Shown piece after piece: positions 45,057 through 53,723 of a stretch of 64,000 bases of DNA. Under the pieces are notes generated by a model. It was given only the letters and a program-made list of their open reading frames with translations. It did no database searches and was not told where the DNA came from. How positions within the stretch are numbered: position 1 is the stretch's first letter; each line of letters begins with the position of its first letter. Source of the DNA: Arthrobacter alpinus. GTDB taxonomy: Bacteria; Actinomycetota; Actinomycetes; Actinomycetales; Micrococcaceae. The stretch covers positions 310,001 through 374,000 of the forward strand of contig NZ_CP013200.1 of the NCBI RefSeq assembly GCF_001445575.1, given 5' to 3'. The translations under genes and the position numbers were made by a program.

Positions 45057-45284
45057 CTAGCCAATTCGGCGGGAGTCCACGTCGTCATCCTCAAACTGAT
45101 CCGCATACTTATCTTCGTACGCCGAATAGTCCGGCTCTGCCGGAATTTCGGTGTGATGGCTCGGGGCTCGCCGAGTAGTTCCACCGAGCTCTTTCTGCAG
45201 AGCTGAATAGTCAGTGCTCGGGGAGTAGTACTTAATGTCCCGAGCCTGCTTGGTTGCCTTCGCCTTTTGACGGCCGCGCCCCAT
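45057..45284 (-). CDS. DUF3073 protein
   Basis: A 75-aa basic-then-acidic protein. The N-terminus MGRGRQKAKATKQARDIKYY is the DUF3073 signature, followed by SPSTDYSALQKELGG and an acidic tail ending DDDVDSRRIG. It is widespread in actinobacteria near purM and has no assigned function. An AAGGGG ribosome binding site precedes the ATG. It is divergent from the septum-formation gene and convergent to purM. Confidence 0.92.
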   Translation of the reverse strand: MGRGRQKAKATKQARDIKYYSPSTDYSALQKELGGTTRRAPSHHTEIPAEPDYSAYEDKYADQFEDDDVDSRRIG

Positions 45285-45609
45285 GGCGTGACCCCTTTTA
45301 CACTTGGACCGGAGGTGGTCGCTCGGGCTAAGAGCGAGGCTCCGGAATATTCGGTCAGTTTGTCGTAGTCCTAGATTACATTAGTTCTGGACCTCTTGCG
45401 TCCCACTATGGGTTGTTCTGCCCATAGCCAAACCACAAAGTAGCCTCGACGCAGGATCAATGTTCGGTAGAGTCACCTGTAGACGGAGCACATGTCCGCG
45501 GGGCTGGGGTGCTTGAATGCTCGTATAGGCCACTATTGGGAACGCGCATTTCCACCTCTCACCCGGGACTTTGTGCCATTTCAGGACGCAGCGCGGAAGG
45601 TTTGTCCCC
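45285..45609. other. 325-bp divergent promoter region, DUF3073 / septum-formation gene
   Basis: Contains no convincing ORF; an 83-codon minus-strand frame (45381-45632) overlaps the next gene's start and looks like chance. The region should hold both divergent promoters. A T/A-rich stretch near 45358-45385 (GTCAGTTTGTCGTAGTCC, then ATTACATTAG) is the best promoter candidate. Confidence 0.4.
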
Positions 45610-47634
45610 ATGAACGAGAGCAGCAACGCCAACGAAAAAGGCGCTCAACAGGGCCCTCCCACTGGGCCCGACGTGCCCCAAGCCCAGGACGCTTCAGAGG
45701 GTTTCTCCGGCTCCGACTATGAGTTTGCGGAGCCCCAACTGGGTGCTGCGGAAATCAGCGAAGACGTGGCAGAGAGCGTAGACCTCAAAGCCGCCGAGGC
45801 CGAAGCGGCTCGAGTGGAACATGAAGCCGAACTGGCAGCCCGGGCCGTTTCCTCGGGCTTGGGTGAGGATGCACCGCCCGCCCCAGACTTCCAAAACCCG
45901 CCGGCTGCGCCCGAGCCCATCGATTGGGACAGCGCAACCACAGTTTTGCGCACAGACTTTAGCCAGCCTCCAGTCTCCAGCAACCCCTGGTCACAGTCAC
46001 AGCAGGAGGCACAGCAGGAGTCACCAACGGAGCCCCCGCGCGATACCCAGATGGCATCGCAGCCGGCCGCCGCGCAAGATTCTGAGCCAGCGGCACAGCC
46101 GTGGTCACAGCCGTCGGAGACTGCAGCCGAGCCCACGGTTCCCTTGGACCAGCCAGAAACCCCGCACGCGGCCCCTTCCAGCTTCGAACCACCAGTCCCC
46201 TCGCAGGATCCGTCAGCGCCACCCGCGCCGGAACAGGCACCGTTCCAGCCACCCTATGGCGGACAGGCCCCTGAGGCCTCAGAAACGTCAGAAGCACAGG
46301 AAGCACAGAGCAACGCAGCCAACAGCGGTTCCACGGATGCCAGCTCCTCAGTAACTCTCGCTCCGGATGCGGCGCCCCGAGTAGGCTCCGGCACTTCTGA
46401 CAGCCACGGCTGGCATCGCCCGGACGCCCAGTGGCAGCAATCGGCAACACCGTGGCAGCCCAAGGCCAACGCCTGGCAGTCACCTGCCCAGATGGCCCGC
46501 GGCGAAGCCGATGCAGCACTGGCCGCAGAAGCTGCAGCAGCCGCAGCGCCGCCTGCCCCTGAGGAGCCCCCGGCCGTAGGTCAGCAAAACCCCTTCGGCC
46601 AGACTCCTGTCGCACCGGAACAAACGGTCCCTTACGGCCAGACTCCGGCCGCTAGCCAGCAGAACCCGGACGGTCAGCAGGCTGGCACGGCAGGCGATCA
46701 GGCATCCGCCTCCACTCCCACTCAGCCTGCCTACGGTACCCCGGCGCCGTACGGCCAACCTGCAGCAGCACAGGCCCCCTACGGCGCACCCACCCAGCAC
46801 GGCGCCCCATCGTTTGGCGGACCTCCCCAGTCAGGCGCCCCGTCCACACCGGGCATTCCCCCTGTACCGGGTCAATTCGGAGGGCCTCAGGGTCCGGGTC
46901 AGTTCGGCGGGCCTCAGGGCCCCGGTCAGTTCGGTGGGCCTCAGGGCCCCGGTCAGTTCGGTGGCGGTCCCGGCGGTCCCGGCAACTACGGCGGGCCTCA
47001 GGGTCCGGGTGGCTTCGGCGGCGGCCCAGGTGGCCCCGGGTCTCCTCAGGGTGGCGGGAACAAGAAACTGTTCATCATCTTGGGTGTTGCGCTCGTGGGA
47101 GCCATCCTGTTGGGCCTGCTGATCTGGCTGTTAGCCAGCCTTCTCATCAACAACAGCAGCCCTAACGACCCAAACCCCGCAGAACCGACTGTTCAGTCGC
47201 AAGGTGCGGTGCCGGAAGAATCGCTTGATCCTGGCGCCGAACCGGCAACAGATGAGCCCTTCGATGAAGGCCTGATTATATCTGGCGCTTCGCCCCTGAA
47301 ATGGCTGGAAGGCGACTGCCTCCGCGGCTTCAACAACGCCTCGACACCGGCCGATGTCGTATTCTGCAGCGCACCCCACAACGCGCAGCTTGTAGGCACC
47401 TTCTATTACGGGGATTCCGATGAGTACCCCGGTGCCGACACACTCAAGGCCAAGGCTGCCGAGGTCTGCGATGCCGTTGAGCTCACCTCGGATGCTAGCG
47501 GGATGAAAACGCTGGAACAGAGCACGGCTTACCCCTCGGAGAACACCTGGAATGACTCGGGTGACCGCCGCGTGGACTGCCTGGTCCATGACACGCGAAG
47601 CGGGAACCCGCTGGAAGTCTCACTGACCGCATAG
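45610..47634 (+). CDS. Septum formation family membrane protein with Pro/Gln-rich cytoplasmic domain
   Basis: A 674-aa protein. Residues 1-480 are disordered and rich in Pro, Gln, Ala and Glu, including about 60 residues of GQFGGPQGP repeats. A single membrane helix (about 484-512, LFIILGVALVGAILLGLLIW) is followed by an extracytoplasmic domain of about 110 residues. Its four Cys (GDCLRG, VFCSAPH, EVCDAV, VDCLVHD) match the Septum_form family (PF13845), placed near cell division by genetics in mycobacteria. ATG 45610 has GGAAGG about nine bases upstream. The composition suggests a scaffold that binds partners inside the cell. Confidence 0.85.
   Translation: MNESSNANEKGAQQGPPTGPDVPQAQDASEGFSGSDYEFAEPQLGAAEISEDVAESVDLKAAEAEAARVEHEAELAARAVSSGLGEDAPPAPDFQNPPAAPEPIDWDSATTVLRTDFSQPPVSSNPWSQSQQEAQQESPTEPPRDTQMASQPAAAQDSEPAAQPWSQPSETAAEPTVPLDQPETPHAAPSSFEPPVPSQDPSAPPAPEQAPFQPPYGGQAPEASETSEAQEAQSNAANSGSTDASSSVTLAPDAAPRVGSGTSDSHGWHRPDAQWQQSATPWQPKANAWQSPAQMARGEADAALAAEAAAAAAPPAPEEPPAVGQQNPFGQTPVAPEQTVPYGQTPAASQQNPDGQQAGTAGDQASASTPTQPAYGTPAPYGQPAAAQAPYGAPTQHGAPSFGGPPQSGAPSTPGIPPVPGQFGGPQGPGQFGGPQGPGQFGGPQGPGQFGGGPGGPGNYGGPQGPGGFGGGPGGPGSPQGGGNKKLFIILGVALVGAILLGLLIWLLASLLINNSSPNDPNPAEPTVQSQGAVPEESLDPGAEPATDEPFDEGLIISGASPLKWLEGDCLRGFNNASTPADVVFCSAPHNAQLVGTFYYGDSDEYPGADTLKAKAAEVCDAVELTSDASGMKTLEQSTAYPSENTWNDSGDRRVDCLVHDTRSGNPLEVSLTA
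46870..47050 (+). repeat. Tandem repeats encoding GQFGGPQGP
   Basis: Three near-identical 27-bp units (46870-46950) encode GQFGGPQGP. They are followed by looser variants (GQFGGGPGGP, GNYGGPQGP, GGFGGGPGGP). They lie just before the membrane helix of the septum-formation protein. In-frame unit length means copy number can vary without loss of the protein. Confidence 0.85.
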
Positions 47635-47658
47635 CAAAGGACACTTGAGCCGGTTTTA

Positions 47659-47715
47659 AACCAGCAGGGGCTGTGATGTTTGGGATCAACCCAAACATCA
47701 CAGCCCCTGCTGGTT
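47659..47715. terminator. 26-bp perfect hairpin between convergent septum gene and clpB
   Basis: Arms 47659-47684 and 47690-47715 are perfectly complementary (AACCAGCAGGGGCTGTGATG... and its reverse) around a five-base loop. A-rich and T-rich edges flank it. It lies 25 bp after one stop codon and 12 bp from the other, so it serves both genes. Confidence 0.88.
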
Positions 47716-47726
47716 AACTCATGACT

Positions 47727-50336
47727 CTACTTGCGGCCAACCGTCAGCCCGGCAGCAGAATCCATGTCCAGCTCATCGAAATCGGCAGCCGTGTCTACCA
47801 GGACAGTGTCCCCGTCCACGATGGTCCCGGCCAGAATCTCCTTGGCCAGCCGGTCGCCAATCTGACGCTGGACCAGCCGTCGCAGCGGCCGGGCACCGTA
47901 GGCCGGGTCGTAGCCGGTCATCGCCAGCCACGCCTTGGCAGCATCACTGACCTCAAGCGTCAGGCGCCGCTCATACAGCCGAGCAGCCAGCGACTGCACC
48001 TGCAGATCCACAATCCGCGACAACTCTTCGATATTGAGCGCATCAAACATGACAATCTCATCGAGTCGGTTCAGGAACTCCGGCTTGAAGGAGGCCTCCA
48101 CGATTGACATGACGGCCTTGTGCTTCTCGTCATCGGACAGTGACTGATCAACGAGGAACTGCGAGCCCAAGTTGGAGGTCAGCACGATGATGACGTTGCG
48201 GAAATCAACCGTGCGGCCCTGCCCATCGGTGAGCCGGCCGTCGTCGAACACCTGAAGCAGAATGTCGAAGACTTCCGGGTGGGCCTTCTCCACCTCATCC
48301 AACAGCACCACGGAATACGGACGACGGCGCACGGCCTCAGTCAGCTGCCCACCCTCGTCGTAGCCCACGTATCCGGGAGGGGCGCCGACCAGCCGGGAGA
48401 CAGAGTGCTTCTCGGAGTATTCGCTCATGTCGATGCGAATCATGGCGCGTTCGTCATCAAAGAGGAAGTCGGCCAAGGCCTTGGCCAGCTCGGTCTTACC
48501 CACACCGGTGGGCCCCAAGAACAGGAAGGAACCCGTGGGCCGGTCGGGGTCGCTGATGCCAGCCCGGGCGCGGCGGACTGCGTCAGATACCGCGGTGACG
48601 GCTGCAGACTGGCCAATCAGCCGAGAGCCCAGAACCTGCTCCATCTGCAGCAGCTTCTGACTCTCGCCCTGCAACATGCGCCCAGCAGGGATGCCGGTCC
48701 ACGCGGAAATGACCTCGGCAATATCATCGGCGGTGACTTCTTCGGCCACCATCAGCTCAGGCTTGTCCGTGGACTGCTCCTCGGCAGCGGCCGCCTCCAG
48801 CTCACGCTGCAGGGCCGGGATTTCGCCGTACAGTACGCGAGAAGCCTGCTCAAGGTCGCCGTCGCGCTGGGCCTTGTCAGCGACGGAACGCAGCTCATCA
48901 AGCTTGGCCTTCAAATCACCCACCCGGTTCAGCCCAGCCTTTTCAGCCTCCCAGCGTGCGTTCAGCCCGGAGAGCTCCTCCTTTTTGTCGGCCATGTCGG
49001 CGCGCAGGGCCTCCAACCGCTCAATTGAAGCAGGGTCACTTTCCCCTGCCAGGGCCAGTTCTTCCATGGTCAATCGGTCCACGGCGCGGCGCAGCTGGTC
49101 AATCTCTTCCGGCGCCGAGTCAATCTCCATGCGCAGGCGGGATGCGGCCTCATCCATCAGGTCAATCGCCTTGTCCGGCAGCTGGCGGCCGCTGATGTAG
49201 CGGCTGGACAGCGTGGCGGCCGCGACCAGGGCGGAATCTGCGATGGCCACCTTGTGGTGTGCCTCGTAGCGTTCCTTGAGCCCACGCAGGATGCCGATGG
49301 TGTCGTCCACGCTGGGCTCGCCCACAAATACTTGCTGGAAACGGCGTTCCAAGGCGGGGTCTTTTTCAATGTTTTCGCGGTACTCATCCAGCGTGGTGGC
49401 GCCGATCAGGCGCAGCTCGCCGCGGGCCAGCATGGGCTTGAGCATGTTACCGGCGTCCATGGAACCTTCGGATGCGCCGGCTCCAACCACAGTATGAATC
49501 TCGTCAATGAACGTGACAATCTGCCCGTCGGATGCCTTAATTTCCTCCAGAACCGCTTTGAGCCGCTCCTCGAATTCGCCACGGTATTTGGCCCCGGCCA
49601 CCATCGATGCCAGGTCAAGGCTGATGAGCGACTTCCCGCGCAGAGATTCGGGCACGTCTCCTGCCACCATGCGCTGGGCTAGGCCTTCAACCACGGCAGT
49701 CTTGCCAACCCCGGGCTCGCCAATGAGCACGGGGTTGTTCTTGGTGCGCCGGCTCAGCACCTGAATGACGCGGCGGATCTCGGCGTCGCGGCCAATCACG
49801 GGGTCAAGCTTGCCGGTGCGGGCAATGGCCGTCATGTCCACGCCGAACTTCGCCAAGGCCTCGAAGGTGTTCTCGGGATCCGGTGTGGTGACCTTGCCGT
49901 CCCCACGCACGGTAGGCAGCGCAGCGTCGAGCGCGGCCCGAGTGGCACCCACTTGGCGCAGGGCACTTCCTGTTGCTCCGGCGTCGTCCGTCAGGCCCAG
50001 CAGCAAATGCTCGGTGGAGACGTAGCTGTCCCCCATGCGCTCGGCGGCCTGCTGGGCAGCCTGAACGGCCATCAGCGTGTTGCGGCTGAGTTGGGCCTGC
50101 GCAACGGAGGTGCCGGACGACGACGGGAGGTTGCGAATGGCTGCGCTGGCACCGACGCTGACCTCATCCGGGTCGACCCCGGCGGCCTTCAGAAGCGCAA
50201 CTGCCACACCTTGGCGCTGGTCCATGAGGGCCTTGAGTAGGTGGGCGGGCTCAACCGCGGGGTTTCCGGCGGTGGAGGCGTTCATGGCGGCGGCGGAAAG
50301 AGCCTCCTGGCTCTTTGTGGTGAATTTGGCGTCCAA
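47727..50336 (-). CDS. clpB: ATP-dependent disaggregase ClpB
   Basis: AAA+ chaperone that works with DnaK to dissolve protein aggregates. From TTG 50336 it has 869 aa. It comprises the N-domain ([15 protein letters not shown]), NBD1 with Walker [10 protein letters not shown], a coiled-coil middle domain (about 400-520), and NBD2 with GPTGVGKTE and the [14 protein letters not shown] region. The frame is open to GTG 50375. TTG 50336 is favoured because AAAGGA lies six bases upstream and because the promoter -10 (TATAAG) lies at 50382-50377, too close for the GTG start. The HAIR-like operator 50383-50407 indicates HspR control. Confidence 0.97.
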   Translation of the reverse strand: MDAKFTTKSQEALSAAAMNASTAGNPAVEPAHLLKALMDQRQGVAVALLKAAGVDPDEVSVGASAAIRNLPSSSGTSVAQAQLSRNTLMAVQAAQQAAERMGDSYVSTEHLLLGLTDDAGATGSALRQVGATRAALDAALPTVRGDGKVTTPDPENTFEALAKFGVDMTAIARTGKLDPVIGRDAEIRRVIQVLSRRTKNNPVLIGEPGVGKTAVVEGLAQRMVAGDVPESLRGKSLISLDLASMVAGAKYRGEFEERLKAVLEEIKASDGQIVTFIDEIHTVVGAGASEGSMDAGNMLKPMLARGELRLIGATTLDEYRENIEKDPALERRFQQVFVGEPSVDDTIGILRGLKERYEAHHKVAIADSALVAAATLSSRYISGRQLPDKAIDLMDEAASRLRMEIDSAPEEIDQLRRAVDRLTMEELALAGESDPASIERLEALRADMADKKEELSGLNARWEAEKAGLNRVGDLKAKLDELRSVADKAQRDGDLEQASRVLYGEIPALQRELEAAAAEEQSTDKPELMVAEEVTADDIAEVISAWTGIPAGRMLQGESQKLLQMEQVLGSRLIGQSAAVTAVSDAVRRARAGISDPDRPTGSFLFLGPTGVGKTELAKALADFLFDDERAMIRIDMSEYSEKHSVSRLVGAPPGYVGYDEGGQLTEAVRRRPYSVVLLDEVEKAHPEVFDILLQVFDDGRLTDGQGRTVDFRNVIIVLTSNLGSQFLVDQSLSDDEKHKAVMSIVEASFKPEFLNRLDEIVMFDALNIEELSRIVDLQVQSLAARLYERRLTLEVSDAAKAWLAMTGYDPAYGARPLRRLVQRQIGDRLAKEILAGTIVDGDTVLVDTAADFDELDMDSAAGLTVGRK

Positions 50337-50376
50337 GAGAGGTCCTTTCGTTGGGTTTTTTAGGTTCTGACTCACG

Positions 50377-50407
50377 CTTATAAAGTTGAGTCTACTACGC
50401 TCAACTT
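50377..50407 (-). promoter_or_regulatory. clpB promoter with HspR (HAIR-like) operator
   Basis: On the minus strand, AAGTTGAGC-N7-ACTCAACTT (50407-50383) matches the HAIR consensus CTTGAGT-N7-ACTCAAG in 11 of 14 defined positions. It includes the exact 7-bp spacer. It overlaps a promoter with -35 TTGAGC (50404-50399), a 16-bp spacer, and -10 TATAAG (50382-50377). HspR binding here would block RNA polymerase until heat shock, as known for clpB and dnaK in Streptomyces and Mycobacterium. Confidence 0.8.
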
Positions 50408-50485
50408 ACACCTTGGGGAACTTATTCCGAGAATTTTTTCCGTGCGCACAAAGCTGGGCACCCGGTGCCTGAAATGCGAAGAGGC

Positions 50486-50514
50486 GCCCGGAAACTGATA
50501 CTCAGCTTCCGGGC
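50486..50514 (-). terminator. Hairpin after the dehydrogenase gene
   Basis: GCCCGGAAACTG (50486-50497) and CAGCTTCCGGGC (50503-50514) pair at 11 of 12 positions with a five-base loop, 30 bp beyond the stop codon of the minus-strand dehydrogenase gene. T-richness after the stem is weak. Confidence 0.55.
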
Positions 50515-50544
50515 ATCCTTTACCCGTCAAGGGTGGTTCACTGC

Positions 50545-51606
50545 TCAGCCGCGCGGGTTCACGATGATTTTCACGTGCTCTTCATTGTTGTTGATCAACT
50601 GCTCAAAACCTTCGGTGACCAGCCCGTCCAGGCCGATCCGTCCAGTGATGAAGCGAGAGAGGTCTAACTTGCCGCTTTGGACCAGCGCGATGGTGTCCGG
50701 GTGGTCATTGGCGTACCCGATGGTGCCGCGCAGATCCACTTCCTTCAGCACCAGCTTTGGCATGTCCACAGCAGGTTTGTGCCCCCAGATGGAGACGTTG
50801 ACGATGACCGCGCCGGGCCGAACGGCGTCCAGGAGCATGTCCAGAACAGCGGGTACAGATGAGCATTCAAACCCGACGTCTGCACCTTGGCCATTCGTCA
50901 ACTCGCGGACCTGGCTGGCAACGTCGCCCTCACGGGGATCGAAGACGGCGTCAGCAACACCGGTTTCCAACGCCTTCGCCTTGCGCGCCTCGGAAAGTTC
51001 GGAGATGTAGACCGTCAGGCCTTTGGCCTTGAGTACAGCCGCAGTCAGTAGGCCGATGGGTCCCGCCCCGCCCACGATGGCAACCTGGCCGGCTTTTGCG
51101 TCGGAACGCACGTAGGCGTGATGCCCCACCGAAAGGGGTTCGATCAGCGCGGCCTGGTCCAAGGGAATGTCGCCAATCGGGTGGACCCAGCGGCGTTCCA
51201 CGACAATCTTCTCGGCAAGTCCGCCACCGCGTCCACCCAATCCGATGAAGTTCATGTCCTTGGACAGCTGGTACGGCGCACCTTCGCTTGTATCCACATC
51301 CGCACCGATGATGTAGGGCTCCACCACCACGTTTTCACCGACCGCCAGATCGGCGACGCCCTCACCCAGCGCCGTGATGGTTCCGGAGAACTCGTGGCCC
51401 AATGTCACGGGAGCGGACTCTCCGGAGATCGGGTGCGGGTGGCCTGCGGGCGGAATGAAGATGGGCCCTTCCAGATACTCGTGCAGGTCGGTGCCGCAGA
51501 TCCCGCACCACGCAACGTCAATGGCCACGGTTCCCGGTTTCAGTTCAGGCTCCGCAATGTCCTCGATACGGATGTCATTGCGGTCGTAGTAACGTGCTGC
51601 CCTCAT
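50545..51606 (-). CDS. Zinc-dependent alcohol dehydrogenase, 2,3-butanediol dehydrogenase type
   Basis: A 353-aa medium-chain dehydrogenase. It has the GroES-like catalytic domain with WCGICGTDLHEY (catalytic zinc Cys), GHEFSGTI with the His-Glu pair, and VVEPYI. The Rossmann motif is VGGAGPIGLLTA. It lacks the four-Cys structural zinc lobe, as in the BDH/sorbitol subgroup. The likely reaction is acetoin/2,3-butanediol interconversion; polyol oxidation is possible. GAGGAG lies six bases before ATG 51606. It is divergent from a MerR/TipAS regulator, which may control it. Confidence 0.87.
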   Translation of the reverse strand: MRAARYYDRNDIRIEDIAEPELKPGTVAIDVAWCGICGTDLHEYLEGPIFIPPAGHPHPISGESAPVTLGHEFSGTITALGEGVADLAVGENVVVEPYIIGADVDTSEGAPYQLSKDMNFIGLGGRGGGLAEKIVVERRWVHPIGDIPLDQAALIEPLSVGHHAYVRSDAKAGQVAIVGGAGPIGLLTAAVLKAKGLTVYISELSEARKAKALETGVADAVFDPREGDVASQVRELTNGQGADVGFECSSVPAVLDMLLDAVRPGAVIVNVSIWGHKPAVDMPKLVLKEVDLRGTIGYANDHPDTIALVQSGKLDLSRFITGRIGLDGLVTEGFEQLINNNEEHVKIIVNPRG

Positions 51607-51743
51607 GATTGCTCCTCAAGTTTTTCATTATTGAAGACTCGGTCAATCTGCACGGCTTCGTGCTGTGCAGAACCACCGGGTCCCCCGAAGTCGCTGACAA
51701 TCCCATCCTCTCGCAGAAAGCAAGGAACGGCGCAAATCGCTCG

Positions 51744-51759
51744 TGTGGCATACGCCACA
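51744..51759. promoter_or_regulatory. TGTGGC-ATAC-GCCACA palindrome upstream of the dehydrogenase
   Basis: A 6-bp perfect dyad with a 4-bp spacer, in the 245-bp region between the divergent dehydrogenase and MerR genes, about 138 bp before the dehydrogenase start. It looks like the binding site of a dimeric regulator. It is distinct from the MerR dyad at 51820-51834. Confidence 0.55.
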
Positions 51760-51813
51760 TTGAAAGCAACTGCTGCTCAGCCGGGCCCATAACTTCCTTG
51801 ACGGGAACACGCC

Positions 51814-51844
51814 TTGACCTTGACGTTGCGTCAACCTTTAGAGT
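51814..51844 (+). promoter_or_regulatory. MerR-type promoter with 19-bp spacer and central dyad
   Basis: -35 TTGACC (51814-51819) and -10 TAGAGT (51839-51844) are 19 bp apart, the overlong spacing typical of MerR-activated promoters. The perfect dyad TTGACG-TTG-CGTCAA (51820-51834) fills the spacer. Seven bases after the -10 is ATG 51852 of the MerR/TipAS gene, so the regulator probably activates its own leaderless transcript. Confidence 0.8.
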
Positions 51845-51851
51845 TGCTTGC

Positions 51852-52679
51852 ATGAGCACCGATAAAGCTCCATCGGACTGGTCAATCCAGCAAATTGCAG
51901 CCCTGGCGGGAACCACCAGCCGGACGCTGCGGCACTACGACACCATCGGATTGTTGGCGCCAAGCCGAATTGCGGGCAACGGCTACCGGCATTATGACCA
52001 GACGGCACTGGTGCGGCTGCAGCGAATTCTGCTGCTGCGCGAACTGGGGCTGGGGCTGCCGTCGATCGCGGCCGTGCTGGCGCAGGAAAACTCGGCAACC
52101 TCGGCCCTGCGCAACCATGTTGTCTGGCTGCGGGACGAACAGCTTCGCTTGTCGCGGCTGATCACATCTGTAGAAAAAACCATTGCAGCGGAGGCCGCGG
52201 GAGAGGAAATCATGGCAAAGGACATGCTGGACGGGTTTGACCACACCCAGCACAAGGACGAAGTTGAACAACGGTGGGGCAAGGAGGCCTACGCCGGCAG
52301 CGATGCGTGGTGGCGCGGAATGAACTCCGCCGAACGGAACAGCTGGAAGGAGAACGTTAACTTACTTAATAGGGACTGGATCGCTGCTTGGTCCAGCGGG
52401 GCCACGGCTTCCTCTACAGCGGCGCAGGAGCTGGCCGGCCGTCACGTTTCTTGGCTTCGCAGCATTCCCAGCACGCCGGCCGCAGCATCAGGCGCTGAGC
52501 CTAAACGTGAGCCTAGGCCCGTCTCAGCTACTGCGCAGGGCGGCAAGGAACGCGACTACGTAGTGGGACTGGCGAACATGTACGTGGCCGATCCCCGCTT
52601 CGCCGCGATCTACGGCGGACGGGAAGGGGCAGCTTTCGTGCGGGATGCCCTGACGTTCTATGCGGAGCGGGAGCTATAG
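51852..52679 (+). CDS. MerR family regulator with TipAS ligand-binding domain
   Basis: A 275-aa TipAL-like activator. The MerR helix-turn-helix (WSIQQIAALAGTTSRTLRHYD, about 11-31; then ANGYRHYDQTAL-type wing) is followed by a dimerisation helix. The TipAS domain includes DHTQHKDEVEQRWGKEAYAGSD and the final block MYVADPRFAAIYGGREGAAFVRDAL. TipAS proteins bind thiopeptides or other hydrophobic drugs and switch the promoter on. ATG 51852 is set by the -10 element seven bases upstream; the frame is open to 51609 but includes the operator. It is autoregulated by the dyad 51820-51834, and the divergent dehydrogenase may be a second target. Confidence 0.92.
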   Translation: MSTDKAPSDWSIQQIAALAGTTSRTLRHYDTIGLLAPSRIAGNGYRHYDQTALVRLQRILLLRELGLGLPSIAAVLAQENSATSALRNHVVWLRDEQLRLSRLITSVEKTIAAEAAGEEIMAKDMLDGFDHTQHKDEVEQRWGKEAYAGSDAWWRGMNSAERNSWKENVNLLNRDWIAAWSSGATASSTAAQELAGRHVSWLRSIPSTPAAASGAEPKREPRPVSATAQGGKERDYVVGLANMYVADPRFAAIYGGREGAAFVRDALTFYAEREL

Positions 52680-52704
52680 CCATTTGGTCGAATGGGACTT
52701 TACC

Positions 52705-52779
52705 TATACGCAAGCCACGCCCGGCCAAGGTGCGCAGGAATGGTTCCACCGCAGCCGGGTCGGGCGTGGCGTGCGTATA
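52705..52779. repeat. 19-bp inverted repeat after the MerR gene
   Basis: TATACGCAAGCCACGCCCG (52705-52723) and CGGGCGTGGCGTGCGTATA (52761-52779) pair at 18 of 19 positions around a 37-base loop. It starts 26 bp after the MerR/TipAS stop codon and lies between convergent genes. Confidence 0.75.
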
Positions 52780-52795
52780 AAGTAAGTGATCTTTG

Positions 52796-52833
52796 TTTAT
52801 ACGCAGACGCGGCCAGCAGCGTCGCGTATAAAC
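52796..52833. repeat. Second TATACGC-type hairpin before menG
   Basis: TTTATACGC-A-GACGC (52796-52810) pairs with GCGTC-GCGTATAAA (52819-52832) except for one bulged A, loop of eight bases. It shares the TATACGC/GCGTATA ends with the preceding repeat, so arms can also pair across the two elements. Confidence 0.75.
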
Positions 52834-52921
52834 CCAGGAAACGCGTGGCGGGCTTCAACTTTTCGCCGCCACGCCCCCATTCCCTCCCCCACGTAGGAGA
52901 TTACTCCGGCTTCTTGAGGGC

Positions 52922-53611
52922 CTAGCCCGGTTTGCGTGCCGTCCAAATCATGTTGGTGCCCATGAACTTGGGCTTGACCTGAATGTTCTGGAACCCTGCC
53001 TCTTCAAATTTGAGCCGCAGCGCCCGCGGAGTCAGGAAGCCGAGCGTTGAATCAACCAGGTACTCGTAGGCGGGGCGGTCGCGGCCAATAAGCGTCCCGA
53101 GCGTGGGAATGACAACCTTCATGCCGAGACGGATAAACGGAGCCAGAACTCCGCTTGGCGGGGAAGACTCCAAGGCTGACACCACACCGCCGGGCTTCAG
53201 GACCCGGAACTGTTCGTTCAAAACCTTCTCCAGATCACTCACATTCCGAAGCAGGTAGCCGTGCGTCACGCCGTCGAACGCGTTATCTGCGAAAGGCAGC
53301 TCATGGGCATCGGCAAATTGCCACACGATGCCGGAATTATCCTGCACGCCGCGAGCAACATCGAGCATGGACTCGGAAAAATCGGCTCCGATAATGGTGC
53401 TATCGGGACTCTGCGCGCGGACAGCTCGGGCAATCACGCCCGTTCCGGTGGCCAGATCCAGGTAATTGACTCCCGGGGCGGCGGTGACGGTTTCAGCGAC
53501 TTCCTTGCACCAGCGCCTGTGGGAACCCAGCGTCATGAGCCGGTTCATCAGGTCATAGCGACGGGCGATGCTGTTGAATGTGGCCTGGACGCTGGAGTCT
53601 TCGTTGCGCAT
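52922..53611 (-). CDS. menG: Demethylmenaquinone methyltransferase
   Basis: Last step of menaquinone synthesis (SAM-dependent C-methylation). The 229-aa protein is of the UbiE/MenG family. It has YDLMNRLMTLGSHRRW near the start, YLDLATGTGVIAR as the SAM loop, and the conserved YLLRNVSDLEKVLNEQFRVLKPGG. It is complete. The start is ATG 53611 with GGAAAG upstream, and TAGACT about 34 bp upstream is a possible -10 with a normal leader. Convergent to the MerR gene across two hairpins. Confidence 0.93.
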   Translation of the reverse strand: MRNEDSSVQATFNSIARRYDLMNRLMTLGSHRRWCKEVAETVTAAPGVNYLDLATGTGVIARAVRAQSPDSTIIGADFSESMLDVARGVQDNSGIVWQFADAHELPFADNAFDGVTHGYLLRNVSDLEKVLNEQFRVLKPGGVVSALESSPPSGVLAPFIRLGMKVVIPTLGTLIGRDRPAYEYLVDSTLGFLTPRALRLKFEEAGFQNIQVKPKFMGTNMIWTARKPG

Positions 53612-53723
53612 TACCGCCGGCTTTCCGTTGATGTGCTGGTCGAAGAAAGTCTATGTGGGATGAGCGCGTTCCCGTCACCACACGTACTGGAGGCTCTAAG
53701 TCACCCGGGCCTACACTGGGGCC

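Noticed and set aside
46870..47050. CRISPR-like spacing of repeats
   Set aside because: Repeats are contiguous, coding and in frame, without spacers. No CRISPR array or cas gene is in the window.
51575..51916. 113-aa minus-strand frame across the dehydrogenase/MerR intergenic region
   Set aside because: It runs through the MerR operator and start and into the dehydrogenase ribosome binding site, and has no known domain.
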